A stretch of 64,000 nucleotides of DNA, from the NCBI GenBank assembly GCA_016717165.1, contig JADKGA010000002.1, positions 620,001 through 684,000 of the forward strand, given 5' to 3'. The position numbers and the translations under genes were made by a program. A model generated the notes under the pieces. That model had not been told where the DNA came from. It saw only the letters and a program-made list of their open reading frames with translations, and searched no databases. This document shows, piece after piece, positions 43,132 to 51,905 of the stretch (position 1 is the stretch's first letter; every line of letters begins with the position of its first letter). Source of the DNA: Candidatus Lutibacillus vidarii (GTDB lineage Bacteria; Actinomycetota; Actinomycetes; Actinomycetales; Dermatophilaceae).

Positions 43132-46100
43132 GTGAGCGAATGGGAACCGGCTGAGGCCGACGAGCCACAGCCCTCGGGTCGGTCTGCGGGCGGTCCGGGC
43201 GCTGGGCGTGGCGGCGCTGGCGGCTCGGTCGCCGCGGCAGCCTTCGGACCTCGCCGCCGCAGCCCGCTGGCCGTGACCTTGCTCATCGTCGCGGCCCTGA
43301 GCATCGTGCTGAGCTCGACCGCCGACCTGTGGACCGAGGTCCTGTGGTACGACTCGGTCGGCTTCAAGGGGGTCTTCTTCACCGAGCTGTGGTCGAAGGT
43401 CTTCCTCGGCGTGACCTCCGGCGCCCTCACCGCGGCCCTGGTCGCCTCGAGCATCGTCATCGGCTACCGGTCCCGCCCGATCTACCCGCCGTCGACGCCC
43501 CAGCAGGAGGCCCTCGACCGCTACCGCGAGGCCCTCGAACCGCTGCGCCGCCTGGTCACCCTCGCCGCACCCCTGCTCGTCGGCGCCCTCGTCGGGCTCG
43601 GCGCCGCCTCGCAGTGGCAGACCTTCCTGCTGTGGCGCAACGGGCAGAGCTTCGGCCAGGTGGACCCGTACTTCGGGCAGGACCTCGGCTTCTTCATCTT
43701 CACCCTGCCCTGGCTGTCCTTCCTCGTCGCCCTGCTCACGGTGGTGCTGCTGGCGGCGGCCTTCGCCGCCGGCTTCACCCACTATGTGTATGGCGGACTC
43801 CAGCTCTCCGGACCTCACCGCCAGACGACCTCAGCGGCAAGGATCCACCTGTCCGTGCTCCTGGCCGCCCTCGTCCTGGTCCGAGCGGTGGCCTACTGGC
43901 TGGAGCGCTTCGAGCTGAGCAACCAGTCCTCCACGCTCATGACCGGCGTGCAGTACACCGGCGCCACCGCGGTCCTGCCCGCCAAGGCGATCCTCTCGGT
44001 CGCCTCGGTCATCTGCGCGGCGCTCTTCCTCGCCGTGATCTTCACGAAGACCTGGCGGCTTCCGGTCGTCGGAGTCGCCCTGCTCATCATCACCTCGGTC
44101 GTCGTCGGCGGCATCTACCCCGGGGTGATCCAGTCGCTCAAGGTCAAGCCGTCCGAGAAGTCCCTGGAGGCGCCATACCTCGACAACCACATCAAGGCGA
44201 CCCGGGCGGCATACGGGCTTGACGGGGTGGAGGTGACGCAGTACCAGCCCAAGACGAACGCGGACCCGGCGGTCCTGCGCAGCGACGCGGCGAGCCTGCC
44301 GGGAATCCGGTTGGTCGACCCCAATGTCGTGGCCCAGACCTTCCAGCAGTTCCAGGGACTGCGTGGGTACTACCGCTTCCCCGACACCCTCGACGTCGAC
44401 CGCTATCTCGTCGACGGCAAGGAGGAGGACGCCGTCGTCGCGGCGCGCGAGCTCGACCTCACCGGCGTGCCGTCGGCGCAGCGCAACTGGCTCAACGACC
44501 ACACCGTCTTCACTCACGGGTATGGCGTCGTCGTCGCCTATGGCACCCGGCGCGGCACCGACGGCGAGCCGGTCTTCATCGAGCAGGACATCCCGACCCG
44601 CGGCAAGCTCGGCGAGTTCGAACCGCGGATCTACTTCGGCGAGCAGTCGCCGGAGTACTCGGTCGTCGGTGGCCCCTCCGGCGGGCAGCAGCGCGAGCTC
44701 GACTATGCAGCCTCCGGTGGCGACAAGATGTACACCTACACCGGACGGGGCGGCGTCGCCGTGGGCTCCTTCGCCCGCCAGGTCGCCTACGCGCTGAAGT
44801 ACCGCGAGCTGAACTTCCTGCTCTCCGACGCGGTGACCGACGAGTCGCGGTTGCTCGACTACCGCACCCCGCGGGAGCGGGTGCAGCGGGTCGCGCCGTG
44901 GCTCAACCTCGACGGCAATATCTACCCGACCGTGGTCGACGGGCGGGTCCTGTGGGTTGTCGACGGGTACACCACCTCGGACATGTACCCGAACTCCTCG
45001 CTCGCCTCGGTCCAGGATGCGACCGAGGACACCATCACCGAGACCCGCAAGAGCGTCGCGGCGATCCAGGGCGGCCAGATCAACTACATCCGCAACTCGG
45101 TCAAGGCCACCGTCGATGCGTATGACGGCACGGTGACCCTCTACGCGTGGGACGAGACCGACCCGATCCTGCGCGCGTGGTCGGCCGCCTTCCCCGGCAC
45201 GGTGACCCCGAAGTCGCAGATGAGCGCGGGGCTGATGGCGCACGTGCGCTACCCGGAGGACTTGTTCAAGGTGCAGCGTCAGCTGCTCTCGAAGTTCCAT
45301 GTCACCTCGGCGGACCAGTTCTACGGCGGGCAGGACTTCTGGAAGGTCCCGGTCGACCCGGCTCAGGAGTCCAAGCTCAACGTCCAGCCCCCGTACTACC
45401 TCACGGTCAATATGCCGGGTCAGAGCGCCCCGTCGTTCTCGCTGACGACCGCCTTCGTGCCGAACGGCAAGGACGTCCTCGCCGGCTTCCTCTCGGTCGA
45501 CTCCGATGCCGGCGCCACGGCCGGTTCGGTGCGCCCCGGGTATGGCGCCCTCCGGCTGCTGGCGCTGCCGAAGGACAGCAATGTCAACGGCCCCGGGCAG
45601 GTCGAGAACTATATCGGTTCGTCAAACGACAACTCGCCACGCTTCTCGCTGACGCTGAGCGGCTTCATCAACCTCAACAAGCAGCAGGGCTCGACGGTGA
45701 CGATGGGCAACCTGCTCACCCTGCCGGTCGGCGGCGGACTGCTGTACGTCCAGCCGATCTATGTCCAGGCCAAGGCCGAGCCGTCATACCCGCTGTCCAA
45801 GGCGATCGTCACGGTCTTCGGGTCCAAGCTCACCTGGTCGGACACCCTCGACGGCGCGCTGACCGAGCTCTTCGGTGCGTCGACGAATGGCAACGGCGGC
45901 ACCGGCACTGGGCAGACCCCCGGTGGCGGCACCACGACCCCTCCGACGGGTGACCTCGCCAAGGCGCTGGCCGACGTGCAGACGGCGTATGCCGAGGGCG
46001 AGGCCGCCTTCAAGAAGGGCGACTGGGCGGCGTATGGCGCGGCGCAGACCAAGCTCAAGGCGGCGATCGAGAAGGCGCTGGCGCTCCAGCGCGGTGCCGG

Positions 46101-46182
46101 ACCCGGTGGGACCGGTTCGCTGACGCCGACCGCGAGCGCGACGACGACCGCGACGACCCCCGCGACGAGCACCGGCGGCTGA
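43132..46182 (+). CDS. UPF0182 (COG1615) large membrane protein
   Basis: A 1016-residue protein with about seven N-terminal transmembrane helices (first about 43-62; others near 85, 135, 190, 235, 285, 315) and a large external domain from about 345. Conserved blocks include VLWYDSVGFKGVFFTELW, PYLDNHIKATRAAYGL and NWLNDHTVFTHGYGVV. The C terminus has a Thr/Gly-rich linker, then a helix with AEGEAAFKKGDWAAYG, then a Thr-rich end. Function unknown; equivalent to Rv3193c. The GTG start follows GAGGA. Confidence 0.93.
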   Translation: MSEWEPAEADEPQPSGRSAGGPGAGRGGAGGSVAAAAFGPRRRSPLAVTLLIVAALSIVLSSTADLWTEVLWYDSVGFKGVFFTELWSKVFLGVTSGALTAALVASSIVIGYRSRPIYPPSTPQQEALDRYREALEPLRRLVTLAAPLLVGALVGLGAASQWQTFLLWRNGQSFGQVDPYFGQDLGFFIFTLPWLSFLVALLTVVLLAAAFAAGFTHYVYGGLQLSGPHRQTTSAARIHLSVLLAALVLVRAVAYWLERFELSNQSSTLMTGVQYTGATAVLPAKAILSVASVICAALFLAVIFTKTWRLPVVGVALLIITSVVVGGIYPGVIQSLKVKPSEKSLEAPYLDNHIKATRAAYGLDGVEVTQYQPKTNADPAVLRSDAASLPGIRLVDPNVVAQTFQQFQGLRGYYRFPDTLDVDRYLVDGKEEDAVVAARELDLTGVPSAQRNWLNDHTVFTHGYGVVVAYGTRRGTDGEPVFIEQDIPTRGKLGEFEPRIYFGEQSPEYSVVGGPSGGQQRELDYAASGGDKMYTYTGRGGVAVGSFARQVAYALKYRELNFLLSDAVTDESRLLDYRTPRERVQRVAPWLNLDGNIYPTVVDGRVLWVVDGYTTSDMYPNSSLASVQDATEDTITETRKSVAAIQGGQINYIRNSVKATVDAYDGTVTLYAWDETDPILRAWSAAFPGTVTPKSQMSAGLMAHVRYPEDLFKVQRQLLSKFHVTSADQFYGGQDFWKVPVDPAQESKLNVQPPYYLTVNMPGQSAPSFSLTTAFVPNGKDVLAGFLSVDSDAGATAGSVRPGYGALRLLALPKDSNVNGPGQVENYIGSSNDNSPRFSLTLSGFINLNKQQGSTVTMGNLLTLPVGGGLLYVQPIYVQAKAEPSYPLSKAIVTVFGSKLTWSDTLDGALTELFGASTNGNGGTGTGQTPGGGTTTPPTGDLAKALADVQTAYAEGEAAFKKGDWAAYGAAQTKLKAAIEKALALQRGAGPGGTGSLTPTASATTTATTPATSTGG

Positions 46183-46228
46183 CCAATCAGGTGCTCAGTG
46201 GGGGCGCTGCACCCCCGGCGATTTGGTC
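46181..46228 (+). terminator. Possible terminator after UPF0182
   Basis: Outer arms GACCAA (46181-46186) and TTGGTC (46223-46228) enclose an inner GGGGG/CCCCC stem (46200-46204 with 46212-46216). It is weak as a terminator and the right outer arm doubles as the -35 of the tRNA promoter. Confidence 0.35.
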
Positions 46229-46251
46229 TGCCGCTCCGGGTCACGTACCCT
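46223..46251 (+). promoter_or_regulatory. Promoter of the initiator tRNA
   Basis: TTGGTC (46223-46228) and TACCCT (46246-46251) are 17 bp apart. Transcription would start near 46258, five bases before the mature tRNA. Confidence 0.65.
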
Positions 46252-46262
46252 GGACAAACCGA

Positions 46263-46336
46263 CGCGGGGTGGAGCAGCTCGGTAGCTCGCCGGGCTCATA
46301 ACCCGGAGGTCGCAGGTTCAAATCCTGCCCCCGCTA
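46263..46336 (+). tRNA. Initiator tRNA-fMet (CAT)
   Basis: A 74-nt cloverleaf with anticodon CAT in the loop CTCATAA. The anticodon stem carries three consecutive G:C pairs (GGG/CCC) and the first base C is unpaired with its partner T, both initiator hallmarks. The T arm is GCAGG-TTCAAAT-CCTGC. CCA is not encoded (CAA follows the discriminator A). Confidence 0.93.
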
Positions 46337-46361
46337 CAAAGAGGATGTCGCTCGACATCGG

Positions 46362-46394
46362 CAAGGCCCGAACCCTCTGGGGGTTCGGGCCTTG
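46362..46394 (+). terminator. tRNA terminator hairpin
   Basis: CAAGGCCCGAACCC (46362-46375) pairs perfectly with GGGTTCGGGCCTTG (46381-46394) around a 5-nt loop, 25 bp after the tRNA. Confidence 0.75.
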
Positions 46395-46474
46395 TGTGTT
46401 GGGGCCGGGCCCCGTGCCCTTTTGGGCTGGTCATCGCGGATCGGGCTCCACCGTCGTGTCGCGGAGTTTCTGGT

Positions 46475-46520
46475 TCGGGTGAGCGGGATCGACGTCAGGG
46501 TGTCGATTCCGCTCACCCGA
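46475..46520 (-). terminator. Inverted repeat downstream of the second glpD
   Basis: Arms of 19 bp (46475-46493 and 46502-46520, ending TCACCCGA) pair with one mismatch around 8 nt. It lies 26 bp past the minus-strand glpD stop and likely ends that transcript. Confidence 0.6.
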
Positions 46521-46546
46521 GGCCGCGGCCTGCCGGTCGTCGGCGG

Positions 46547-48109
46547 TCAGCTGCGCGTCTCGGCGCCCGAGCTCTCGGCGACCAGGGCGAGCGCCAGCTC
46601 CAGCGCCCGCTCGCCGGCAGCGAGGGCCTGGTCCCGGGTGGCCTCGACGAGCGCGATCCGGGTCCGTCGTTCGACCAGGTCGGCCGCGGTCAGCCCACCC
46701 TCGGCCAGCGCCCCGTAGACGAGCTCGGCCCAGGTCGTCGGCTGGTCGGGCAGCACCTGGTCCCCGAGCTCTGGACGGGCGCGGGTGAGAGCGACGAGCT
46801 CGGGGGCGAGGGCGCCATACCGCCGGACGAAACGAGCCGGAGCAGCGAGCGAGGCGAGCTCGGCAGCGGTCCCGGCGCCAAGCAGCGGCAAGTGAGCTGT
46901 CGAGCACGCTCGCGCCACCCCCATCCTGCGGCAGACCGCGTCGACCGCGTCGGCGGCCATGACCCGGTATGTGGTCATCTTGCCGCCGGCGATGGTGACC
47001 GGGCGGTCCGGGTCGTCGAGGAGCAGGTGGCGCCGGGAGATATCCGCCGTGCCGTCGCCCCCGCCGGAGACCAGGGGTCGCAGCCCGGCGAAGCGGCCGA
47101 CGACATCAGCCGACGTCAGCTGCCGCTGCATCGCGGCATTGATCGTCCGCAGCAGGAACTCCTCATCCTCCGGCGGCACCGGGGGAGCGGTCGGGTCGAC
47201 ACCGGACACCGGCTCGTCGGTGAGGCCGAGGTAGACCAAGCCGTCCGGCTGGGGCAGCGCGAAGACGTACCGGCCGAAGTGGCCCGGCACCGGCGCCGTG
47301 ACGACGGCCCGGGGCCAGCCCAGGTCGGCCGACCGAAAAATCAGGTGTGACCCGCGGCTCGCGGTCAGCGACAAGGCCGGCTCGTGCTCGCCGGCCCAGA
47401 CCCCGGTCGCGTTGACGATATGCCCGCGGGCGACGAACGAGCCGTCACCGAGGGCGTCGGTGAGGACGACGGAGTCTGCGGTGAGCGCGGTCGCCGCGCA
47501 GTGCGTGACGACATCTGCGCCCAACGACGCGGCGGTCCGGGCGAGGCTGACGACGAGCCGGGCATCGTCCTCGACCTGCCCGTCGAGGTAGAGCACGGCG
47601 CCGCGCAGGCCCTCCCGGCGCAGCCCGGGGGCCAGCGCCAGGGCCTCGGTCGCGCCGATCCGCCGGGGCCGCGGCAGGGTGCGCCCGGGAGTCCCAGCGG
47701 CCACCCGGAGGGCATCGCCGAGATGTATGCCGACCTCGGCCAACCGCCCTGACGCCCTGGACGTCGCGGCGTCGAGCGGGACGAGGAAGGGGACCGGGCG
47801 GACCAGGTGTGGGGCGATCCGGGTCATGAGGAGGTGCCGCTCACGGGCCGACTCCCAGGCCACCGCGAGATCGCCACGGGCCAGGTAGCGTAGGCCGCCG
47901 TGGATGAGCTTGCTGCTCCATCGGCTGGTGCCGCTGGCGAGATCGGCGCGCTCGACGAGCGCGGTCTTCAGTCCCCGGCTGGCCGCGTCCACGGCAACCC
48001 CGGCACCGGTGACTCCGCCGCCGATGACGATGACGTCATACCGCTGCTCGGCGAGCCGGGCCAGGGCGCCGTCGCGAGATGAGGCGCTGAGGCGACCGGG
48101 CGCGGTCAT
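46547..48109 (-). CDS. glpD: Second glycerol-3-phosphate dehydrogenase (GlpD paralogue)
   Basis: A 520-residue FAD protein: VIVIGGGVTGAGVAVDAASR (about 26), ERADLASGTSRWSSKLIHGG, RYVFALPQPDGLVYLGLTDE and TIAGGKMTTYRVMAADAVD. It is shorter than the 571-residue copy at 3.1 kb and clearly diverged from it. It overlaps the upstream TetR gene by 4 bp and is next to an alkyl-DHAP-synthase-like gene. A role in handling glycerol phosphate or DHAP for a specialised lipid pathway is plausible, but inferred from context only. Confidence 0.9.
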   Translation of the reverse strand: MTAPGRLSASSRDGALARLAEQRYDVIVIGGGVTGAGVAVDAASRGLKTALVERADLASGTSRWSSKLIHGGLRYLARGDLAVAWESARERHLLMTRIAPHLVRPVPFLVPLDAATSRASGRLAEVGIHLGDALRVAAGTPGRTLPRPRRIGATEALALAPGLRREGLRGAVLYLDGQVEDDARLVVSLARTAASLGADVVTHCAATALTADSVVLTDALGDGSFVARGHIVNATGVWAGEHEPALSLTASRGSHLIFRSADLGWPRAVVTAPVPGHFGRYVFALPQPDGLVYLGLTDEPVSGVDPTAPPVPPEDEEFLLRTINAAMQRQLTSADVVGRFAGLRPLVSGGGDGTADISRRHLLLDDPDRPVTIAGGKMTTYRVMAADAVDAVCRRMGVARACSTAHLPLLGAGTAAELASLAAPARFVRRYGALAPELVALTRARPELGDQVLPDQPTTWAELVYGALAEGGLTAADLVERRTRIALVEATRDQALAAGERALELALALVAESSGAETRS

Positions 48110-48696
48110 GACTGCGCCGGCCGGAGGTAGCCGTCGATGAGGTGGCGCAGCTCGTCGTCGACCTCGTCCTGCGACAGGTCGAGGCGGATGATCCCGGAGG
48201 AGACGACGAACCCCTGCACGGCGTGGAGGAGGACCATCGCGAGGGCCTCCGCGTCGGCGTCGCGGACCGAGCCCTCGCCGATACCGGCCTGCAGGAGCGG
48301 CGTGACGACGCCGACGAAGGCGGCCTGGCTGTGCCCGAGCCGGTCGACGAGATAGGGCACCAGGAGCTCGGGGTCGTGGCGCAGCAGCGCGGTGACCAGC
48401 GGAGAGGATGCCAGGGCGCTTACCCCACCGACCACTGCGTCGGTCAGCCGGTCGCGGACGGTCTCGCCGCGGGCGCCGGAGACCACCTCGGCGATCTGGG
48501 TCTCGAACTCGCGGGAGAGGGCGTCGAGGACGAGCTGTTTGACGCCCCCGCCCCGCCGGTAGACGGTCATCCGCGAGACACCGGCCCGGGCCGCGATCGA
48601 GGTTGCCGTCGCTCGACGCACCCCGTAGGCGAGGACCTCCTCGCGCACCGCGGCGAGCAGGTCCTGGTCGGTCCTCGACTCGTCATGCTGGGGCAT
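48106..48696 (-). CDS. TetR-family regulator of the glpD2/AGPS-like locus
   Basis: A 196-residue regulator. The helix-turn-helix is ATATSIAARAGVSRMTVYRRGG (about 29-50), with an unusual RGGG where YxxF normally follows. The ligand domain includes RHDPELLVPYLVDRLG. It is first in a unit with glpD2 (4-bp overlap). The palindrome TGTTACA-N13-TGTAACA between it and the divergent oxidase is the probable operator, so it likely controls both directions. Confidence 0.85.
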   Translation of the reverse strand: MPQHDESRTDQDLLAAVREEVLAYGVRRATATSIAARAGVSRMTVYRRGGGVKQLVLDALSREFETQIAEVVSGARGETVRDRLTDAVVGGVSALASSPLVTALLRHDPELLVPYLVDRLGHSQAAFVGVVTPLLQAGIGEGSVRDADAEALAMVLLHAVQGFVVSSGIIRLDLSQDEVDDELRHLIDGYLRPAQS

Positions 48697-48721
48697 CGTC
48701 GCCGTCTCCTTGATTGGTGCA

Positions 48722-48750
48722 GTGTTACAGAAGATGGTTCAATGTAACAC
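48722..48750. promoter_or_regulatory. GTGTTACA/TGTAACAC operator
   Basis: GTGTTACA (48722-48729) and TGTAACAC (48743-48750) are perfect 8-bp inverted arms 13 bp apart in the 54-bp divergent gap, the right arm touching the ATG at 48751. Size and position are typical of a TetR site. Confidence 0.7.
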
Positions 48751-50445
48751 ATGGCTGATCTGCTCACCCACTCGATCCCGCGTTCGGTCTGGCACGGCTG
48801 GGGTGACCCGGCCGAGGCGCACCGGCTGCCCGATCACGCCTGGGCCTATCTCACCGAGCGGGTGGGGGCCGGCCGGCTCGACCACCCGCACCGCCCGGTG
48901 GCGATCGAGAACGTCGTGCTGCCCGAGACGACGCTCGCCGAGCCGGTACGGGCCGCTCTCGAGGCCGTCGTCGGCACCGACCACGTGCGTGACGACCGGG
49001 CCGCCCGCGTCGAGCACGCCGGCGGCAAGAGCTTCGCCGACCTCGTCCGGATCCGGCGCGGTGACGGCTCGCACGCCCCGGACGCCGTCGTCTACCCCGG
49101 CACGCCCGCCGAGGTCCAGCAGGTCCTCCAGATCTGCGCCGAGCATCGGGTCGCCGTCGTCCCCTTCGGCGGCGGCACGAGTGTCGTCGGGGGAGTCAGC
49201 GCCCTGCGCGGCCCGTTCGCCTCGGTCATCACCCTCGACCTGCGTCGCCTCGCTGCCATGACCGCGCTCGACCCGGTGTCGAAGGTCGCCACCTTCCAGG
49301 CCGGTATGCGCGGCCCGGAGGTCGAGGCGGCACTGCGTCCGTTCGGGCTCACCCTCGGCCACTACCCGCAGAGTCACCAGGAAGCGACGATCGGTGGGTA
49401 TGTCGCAACCCGCTCGGCGGGCCAGGCCTCGACGGGCTACGGCCGGATCGACGAGATCGTCCTCGGCGCGCGGCTCGCCACGCCGGAGGGCGAGCTGGTC
49501 GTCGGGGGGCGCAGCCCGGCCAGCGCCGCCGGCCCGGACCTGCTCGACCTCGTCGTCGGCAGCGAGGGCGCGCTCGGCGTTATCACCGAGGCCACCCTCC
49601 AGGTCGCGGCCTTCCCGGCGGCCAAGCGGCACGGGACGTGGGCCTTCCCCGGCTTTGACGCCGCCGTCGACGCGCTGCGCGAGCTGGCTCAGGACCTCGG
49701 CCACGGGACCATCCCCGACGTGTGCCGGTTGTCCGACCCCGACGAGACGGAGGTGTCTGTGACGATGGCCGGCCCGGCGGGGAAGGCCTTGACGGCATAC
49801 CTCAGGGCTCGTCGGGTGAGCACCCCGGCGCTGGCCGTCTTCGTCTGGGAGGGGGCCGACCGTGGTGAGCTGCGTCGGCGCGCCCGGCGCTGCGAGACGG
49901 TGCTGCGACGGCACGGCGCGGTCAAGCTGCCGGCGGCGGTGGCGCGGACCTGGGAGCGCGGCCGGTTCTCCGGGCCGTACCTGCGCGATGAGCTGCTCGA
50001 CCACGAGGTGCTCGCCGAGACCCTGGAGACCGCGACGACCTGGGCCGACCTGCGGACCGCCCATGGCGCGGTTCGGGCGGCGCTGCAGGGCGCCTTCGAG
50101 GCGGCCGGGACGCCGGCGGTGGTGCAGTGCCATGTGTCGCACGTGTACCCGGCGGGGGCGTCGCTCTACTTCACCTGTATCGCTCGGTGTGCCGAGGACC
50201 CGGTAGCGCAGTGGTTCGCGGCGAAGTCGGCCGCCTCCGCCGCGATCCTTGCGTCGCGGGCGACCATCACCCACCACCACGCGATCGGGACCGACCACGC
50301 GCGCTTCCTCGGCGAGGAGGTCGGGACGCTTGGTCTGCGGCTGCTCGCGGCGGCCAAGGCGACCCTCGACCCGCGCGGGGTCCTCAACCCGGGCAAGCTC
50401 ATCGCCGCCTCTGACCAGGGCGCCGAGGTCGAATCGCGCGGCTGA
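48751..50445 (+). CDS. Alkyl-DHAP-synthase-like FAD oxidase
   Basis: A 564-residue FAD_binding_4 flavoprotein. FAD motifs: PFGGGTSVVGGV (about 138) and RSAGQASTGYGRIDEIVLGA (about 217), then VGSEGALGVITEATLQVA. Near the C terminus ITHHHAIGTDH has the His cluster used by alkylglycerone-phosphate synthase to replace the acyl group of acyl-DHAP with a fatty alcohol. The N-terminal WGDP and LPDHAW pattern also fits that family. Divergent from TetR-glpD2. A D-lactate-dehydrogenase-type oxidase is the alternative. Confidence 0.82.
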   Translation: MADLLTHSIPRSVWHGWGDPAEAHRLPDHAWAYLTERVGAGRLDHPHRPVAIENVVLPETTLAEPVRAALEAVVGTDHVRDDRAARVEHAGGKSFADLVRIRRGDGSHAPDAVVYPGTPAEVQQVLQICAEHRVAVVPFGGGTSVVGGVSALRGPFASVITLDLRRLAAMTALDPVSKVATFQAGMRGPEVEAALRPFGLTLGHYPQSHQEATIGGYVATRSAGQASTGYGRIDEIVLGARLATPEGELVVGGRSPASAAGPDLLDLVVGSEGALGVITEATLQVAAFPAAKRHGTWAFPGFDAAVDALRELAQDLGHGTIPDVCRLSDPDETEVSVTMAGPAGKALTAYLRARRVSTPALAVFVWEGADRGELRRRARRCETVLRRHGAVKLPAAVARTWERGRFSGPYLRDELLDHEVLAETLETATTWADLRTAHGAVRAALQGAFEAAGTPAVVQCHVSHVYPAGASLYFTCIARCAEDPVAQWFAAKSAASAAILASRATITHHHAIGTDHARFLGEEVGTLGLRLLAAAKATLDPRGVLNPGKLIAASDQGAEVESRG

Positions 50446-50560
50446 GGAGGCCCCTTCCCGACTGCGTTGGTCGGCGAATTGTGGCATTTGCCGGGCCGGG
50501 GCACGACCAATGCGGCGGAGCCGACCTCGGCACGTCCGGCGGCATGGCAGGATTCCGCCC

Positions 50561-51412
50561 GTGAGGATCCGGGGACGAGAGCTGGTCGGCGGTGTGGCTG
50601 CCGGCGCCGTTCTCGGCCTGGGCCTCTACGACGCCCTCCGCGGCCTCGACCCGTGGTCGCTGCGGCCGGCGAGCTGCCTGCCGGTCGGGTGTTTCTGCGA
50701 GGCGGTCAGCGGCGGAACGCTTGCTCAGCCGGTCAACTCGGTGACCTCACTGGCCTTCGTCGTTGCGGGGGTGGCGGCCTGGCTGCGGCGCACGGACGTC
50801 GGTCCCCGGACCGTCGAACGACGGCTGATCATCGGCTTGGGGCTGGTCCTGGTGGTGCTCGGCGTGTCGAGCTTCCTCTACCACGCGACCCTCTCGTATG
50901 CCGGCCAGGTCGTCGACATCGCGGGGATGTACCTCCTGGGCACCCTCCTCGCCGCGGGGGCCCTCGTCCGGCGCAGGCTGCTCCACCCCGGCGTGGCCGT
51001 CGTCGGCTATGTCGTGGTGAACGCGCTGCTTGCCGTCATCCAGTACGTGGCACCCGACACCCGGAGGATCCTCTTCGCCGTCGTCCTCATGCCGGGGATC
51101 TTCCTCGAGCTCGCGCCGTCGGTGCGGACCCGAGCGATCGAGATCTCGCTGGGCTGTATCGGCCTCGGGTACGTCCTGTGGTTGCTCGACTCCTGGGGCA
51201 CCTGGTGCGACTCGGAGTCGATCTGGCAGGGCCATGGGGCGTGGCACATCCTCGGCGCCGCTGCGGCATACCTGCTGGTCGACCACTACCGACGGTCGGT
51301 CGGGGGACTGGCCACCCGAGGTCCGGCGCCGGTCAGTGCGCCGAGAGCGGTGCTGACGGGGAGCCCGGCCGAGCGCTCGCCCGCGACGCCACCCGCTCGG
51401 CGAGGGTCTTGA
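50561..51412 (+). CDS. CREST/ceramidase-like membrane hydrolase
   Basis: A 283-residue protein with about seven transmembrane helices. Family residues: CFCEAVSGGTLAQPVNSVTS (about 45), FLYHATLSYAGQVVDIAGMY (Ser/His/Asp set, about 107) and the late GHGAWHILGAAAAYLLVDH, matching the metal-dependent alkaline ceramidase / CREST pattern (SxxxH, D, HxxxH). It probably cleaves a lipid amide; the substrate is unknown. The GTG start gives MRIRGREL. The C-terminal 30 residues overlap the convergent MarR gene by 80 bp. Confidence 0.8.
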   Translation: MRIRGRELVGGVAAGAVLGLGLYDALRGLDPWSLRPASCLPVGCFCEAVSGGTLAQPVNSVTSLAFVVAGVAAWLRRTDVGPRTVERRLIIGLGLVLVVLGVSSFLYHATLSYAGQVVDIAGMYLLGTLLAAGALVRRRLLHPGVAVVGYVVVNALLAVIQYVAPDTRRILFAVVLMPGIFLELAPSVRTRAIEISLGCIGLGYVLWLLDSWGTWCDSESIWQGHGAWHILGAAAAYLLVDHYRRSVGGLATRGPAPVSAPRAVLTGSPAERSPATPPARRGS

Positions 51413-51815
51413 GCATCTCCAGCTCCTCCGGTCGGACGACATCGACGAAGACGTCCCGCACTGCTGCGGCGTGCCCGGGCGCGGCGGCCTCGATGGCGGA
51501 CCGGCCGGCGGGGGTGAGCTCGACGAAGGTGCCGCGGCGGTCGCTCGGACAGCCGGTCCGGCATACCAACCCGCGCTTCTCCATCCGACGCAGCTGATGG
51601 GCCAGGCGGCTGCTCTCCCAGCCACCGCGGTCCCCGAGCTCGCCGACGCGCAGCGGTGCGGTCGCCTCGGAGAGCACAACGAGAACGCCGTAGTCGGCGG
51701 GGGAGAGTCCGTGCTCGCGCAGCTGGGCCTCGGTGGCGGCCTCGATGACCTGGCTCATCGTGAGGAAACCGCGCCACATCGCGTCCTCGTCCGGGGTGAG
51801 CCATCTCGGTGCCAT
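51333..51815 (-). CDS. MarR-family regulator
   Basis: A 160-residue winged-helix regulator: LSPADYGVLVVLSEATAPLR, VGELGDRGGWESSRLAHQLR and the wing KRGLVCRTGCPSDRRGTFVE. The ATG at 51815 (MAPRWLTPDE) is preferred to 51848. It is divergent from the yceI-like gene across a promoter carrying two palindromic sites, so it likely represses yceI and itself. The two Cys in the wing could allow redox sensing; that is inference. Confidence 0.88.
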   Translation of the reverse strand: MAPRWLTPDEDAMWRGFLTMSQVIEAATEAQLREHGLSPADYGVLVVLSEATAPLRVGELGDRGGWESSRLAHQLRRMEKRGLVCRTGCPSDRRGTFVELTPAGRSAIEAAAPGHAAAVRDVFVDVVRPEELEMLKTLAERVASRASARPGSPSAPLSAH

Positions 51816-51836
51816 GGGCACGAGTGTAGCCGAAAG

Positions 51837-51880
51837 TTGCTGACACATCAGGTAAACGCTAGTATCTGACGCATCAGCAA
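51837..51880. promoter_or_regulatory. MarR/YceI divergent promoter with two operators
   Basis: Two near-identical palindromes, CTGACACATCAG (51840-51851) and CTGACGCATCAG (51866-51877), overlap a plus-strand promoter, TTGCTG (51837-51842), 17 bp, TAGTAT (51860-51865). The outer ends TTGCTGA and TCAGCAA make the whole 44 bp symmetric. Binding would block RNA polymerase directly. Confidence 0.8.
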
Positions 51881-51905
51881 AAGCCTACGTACCGAGGAGC
51901 GCCCC

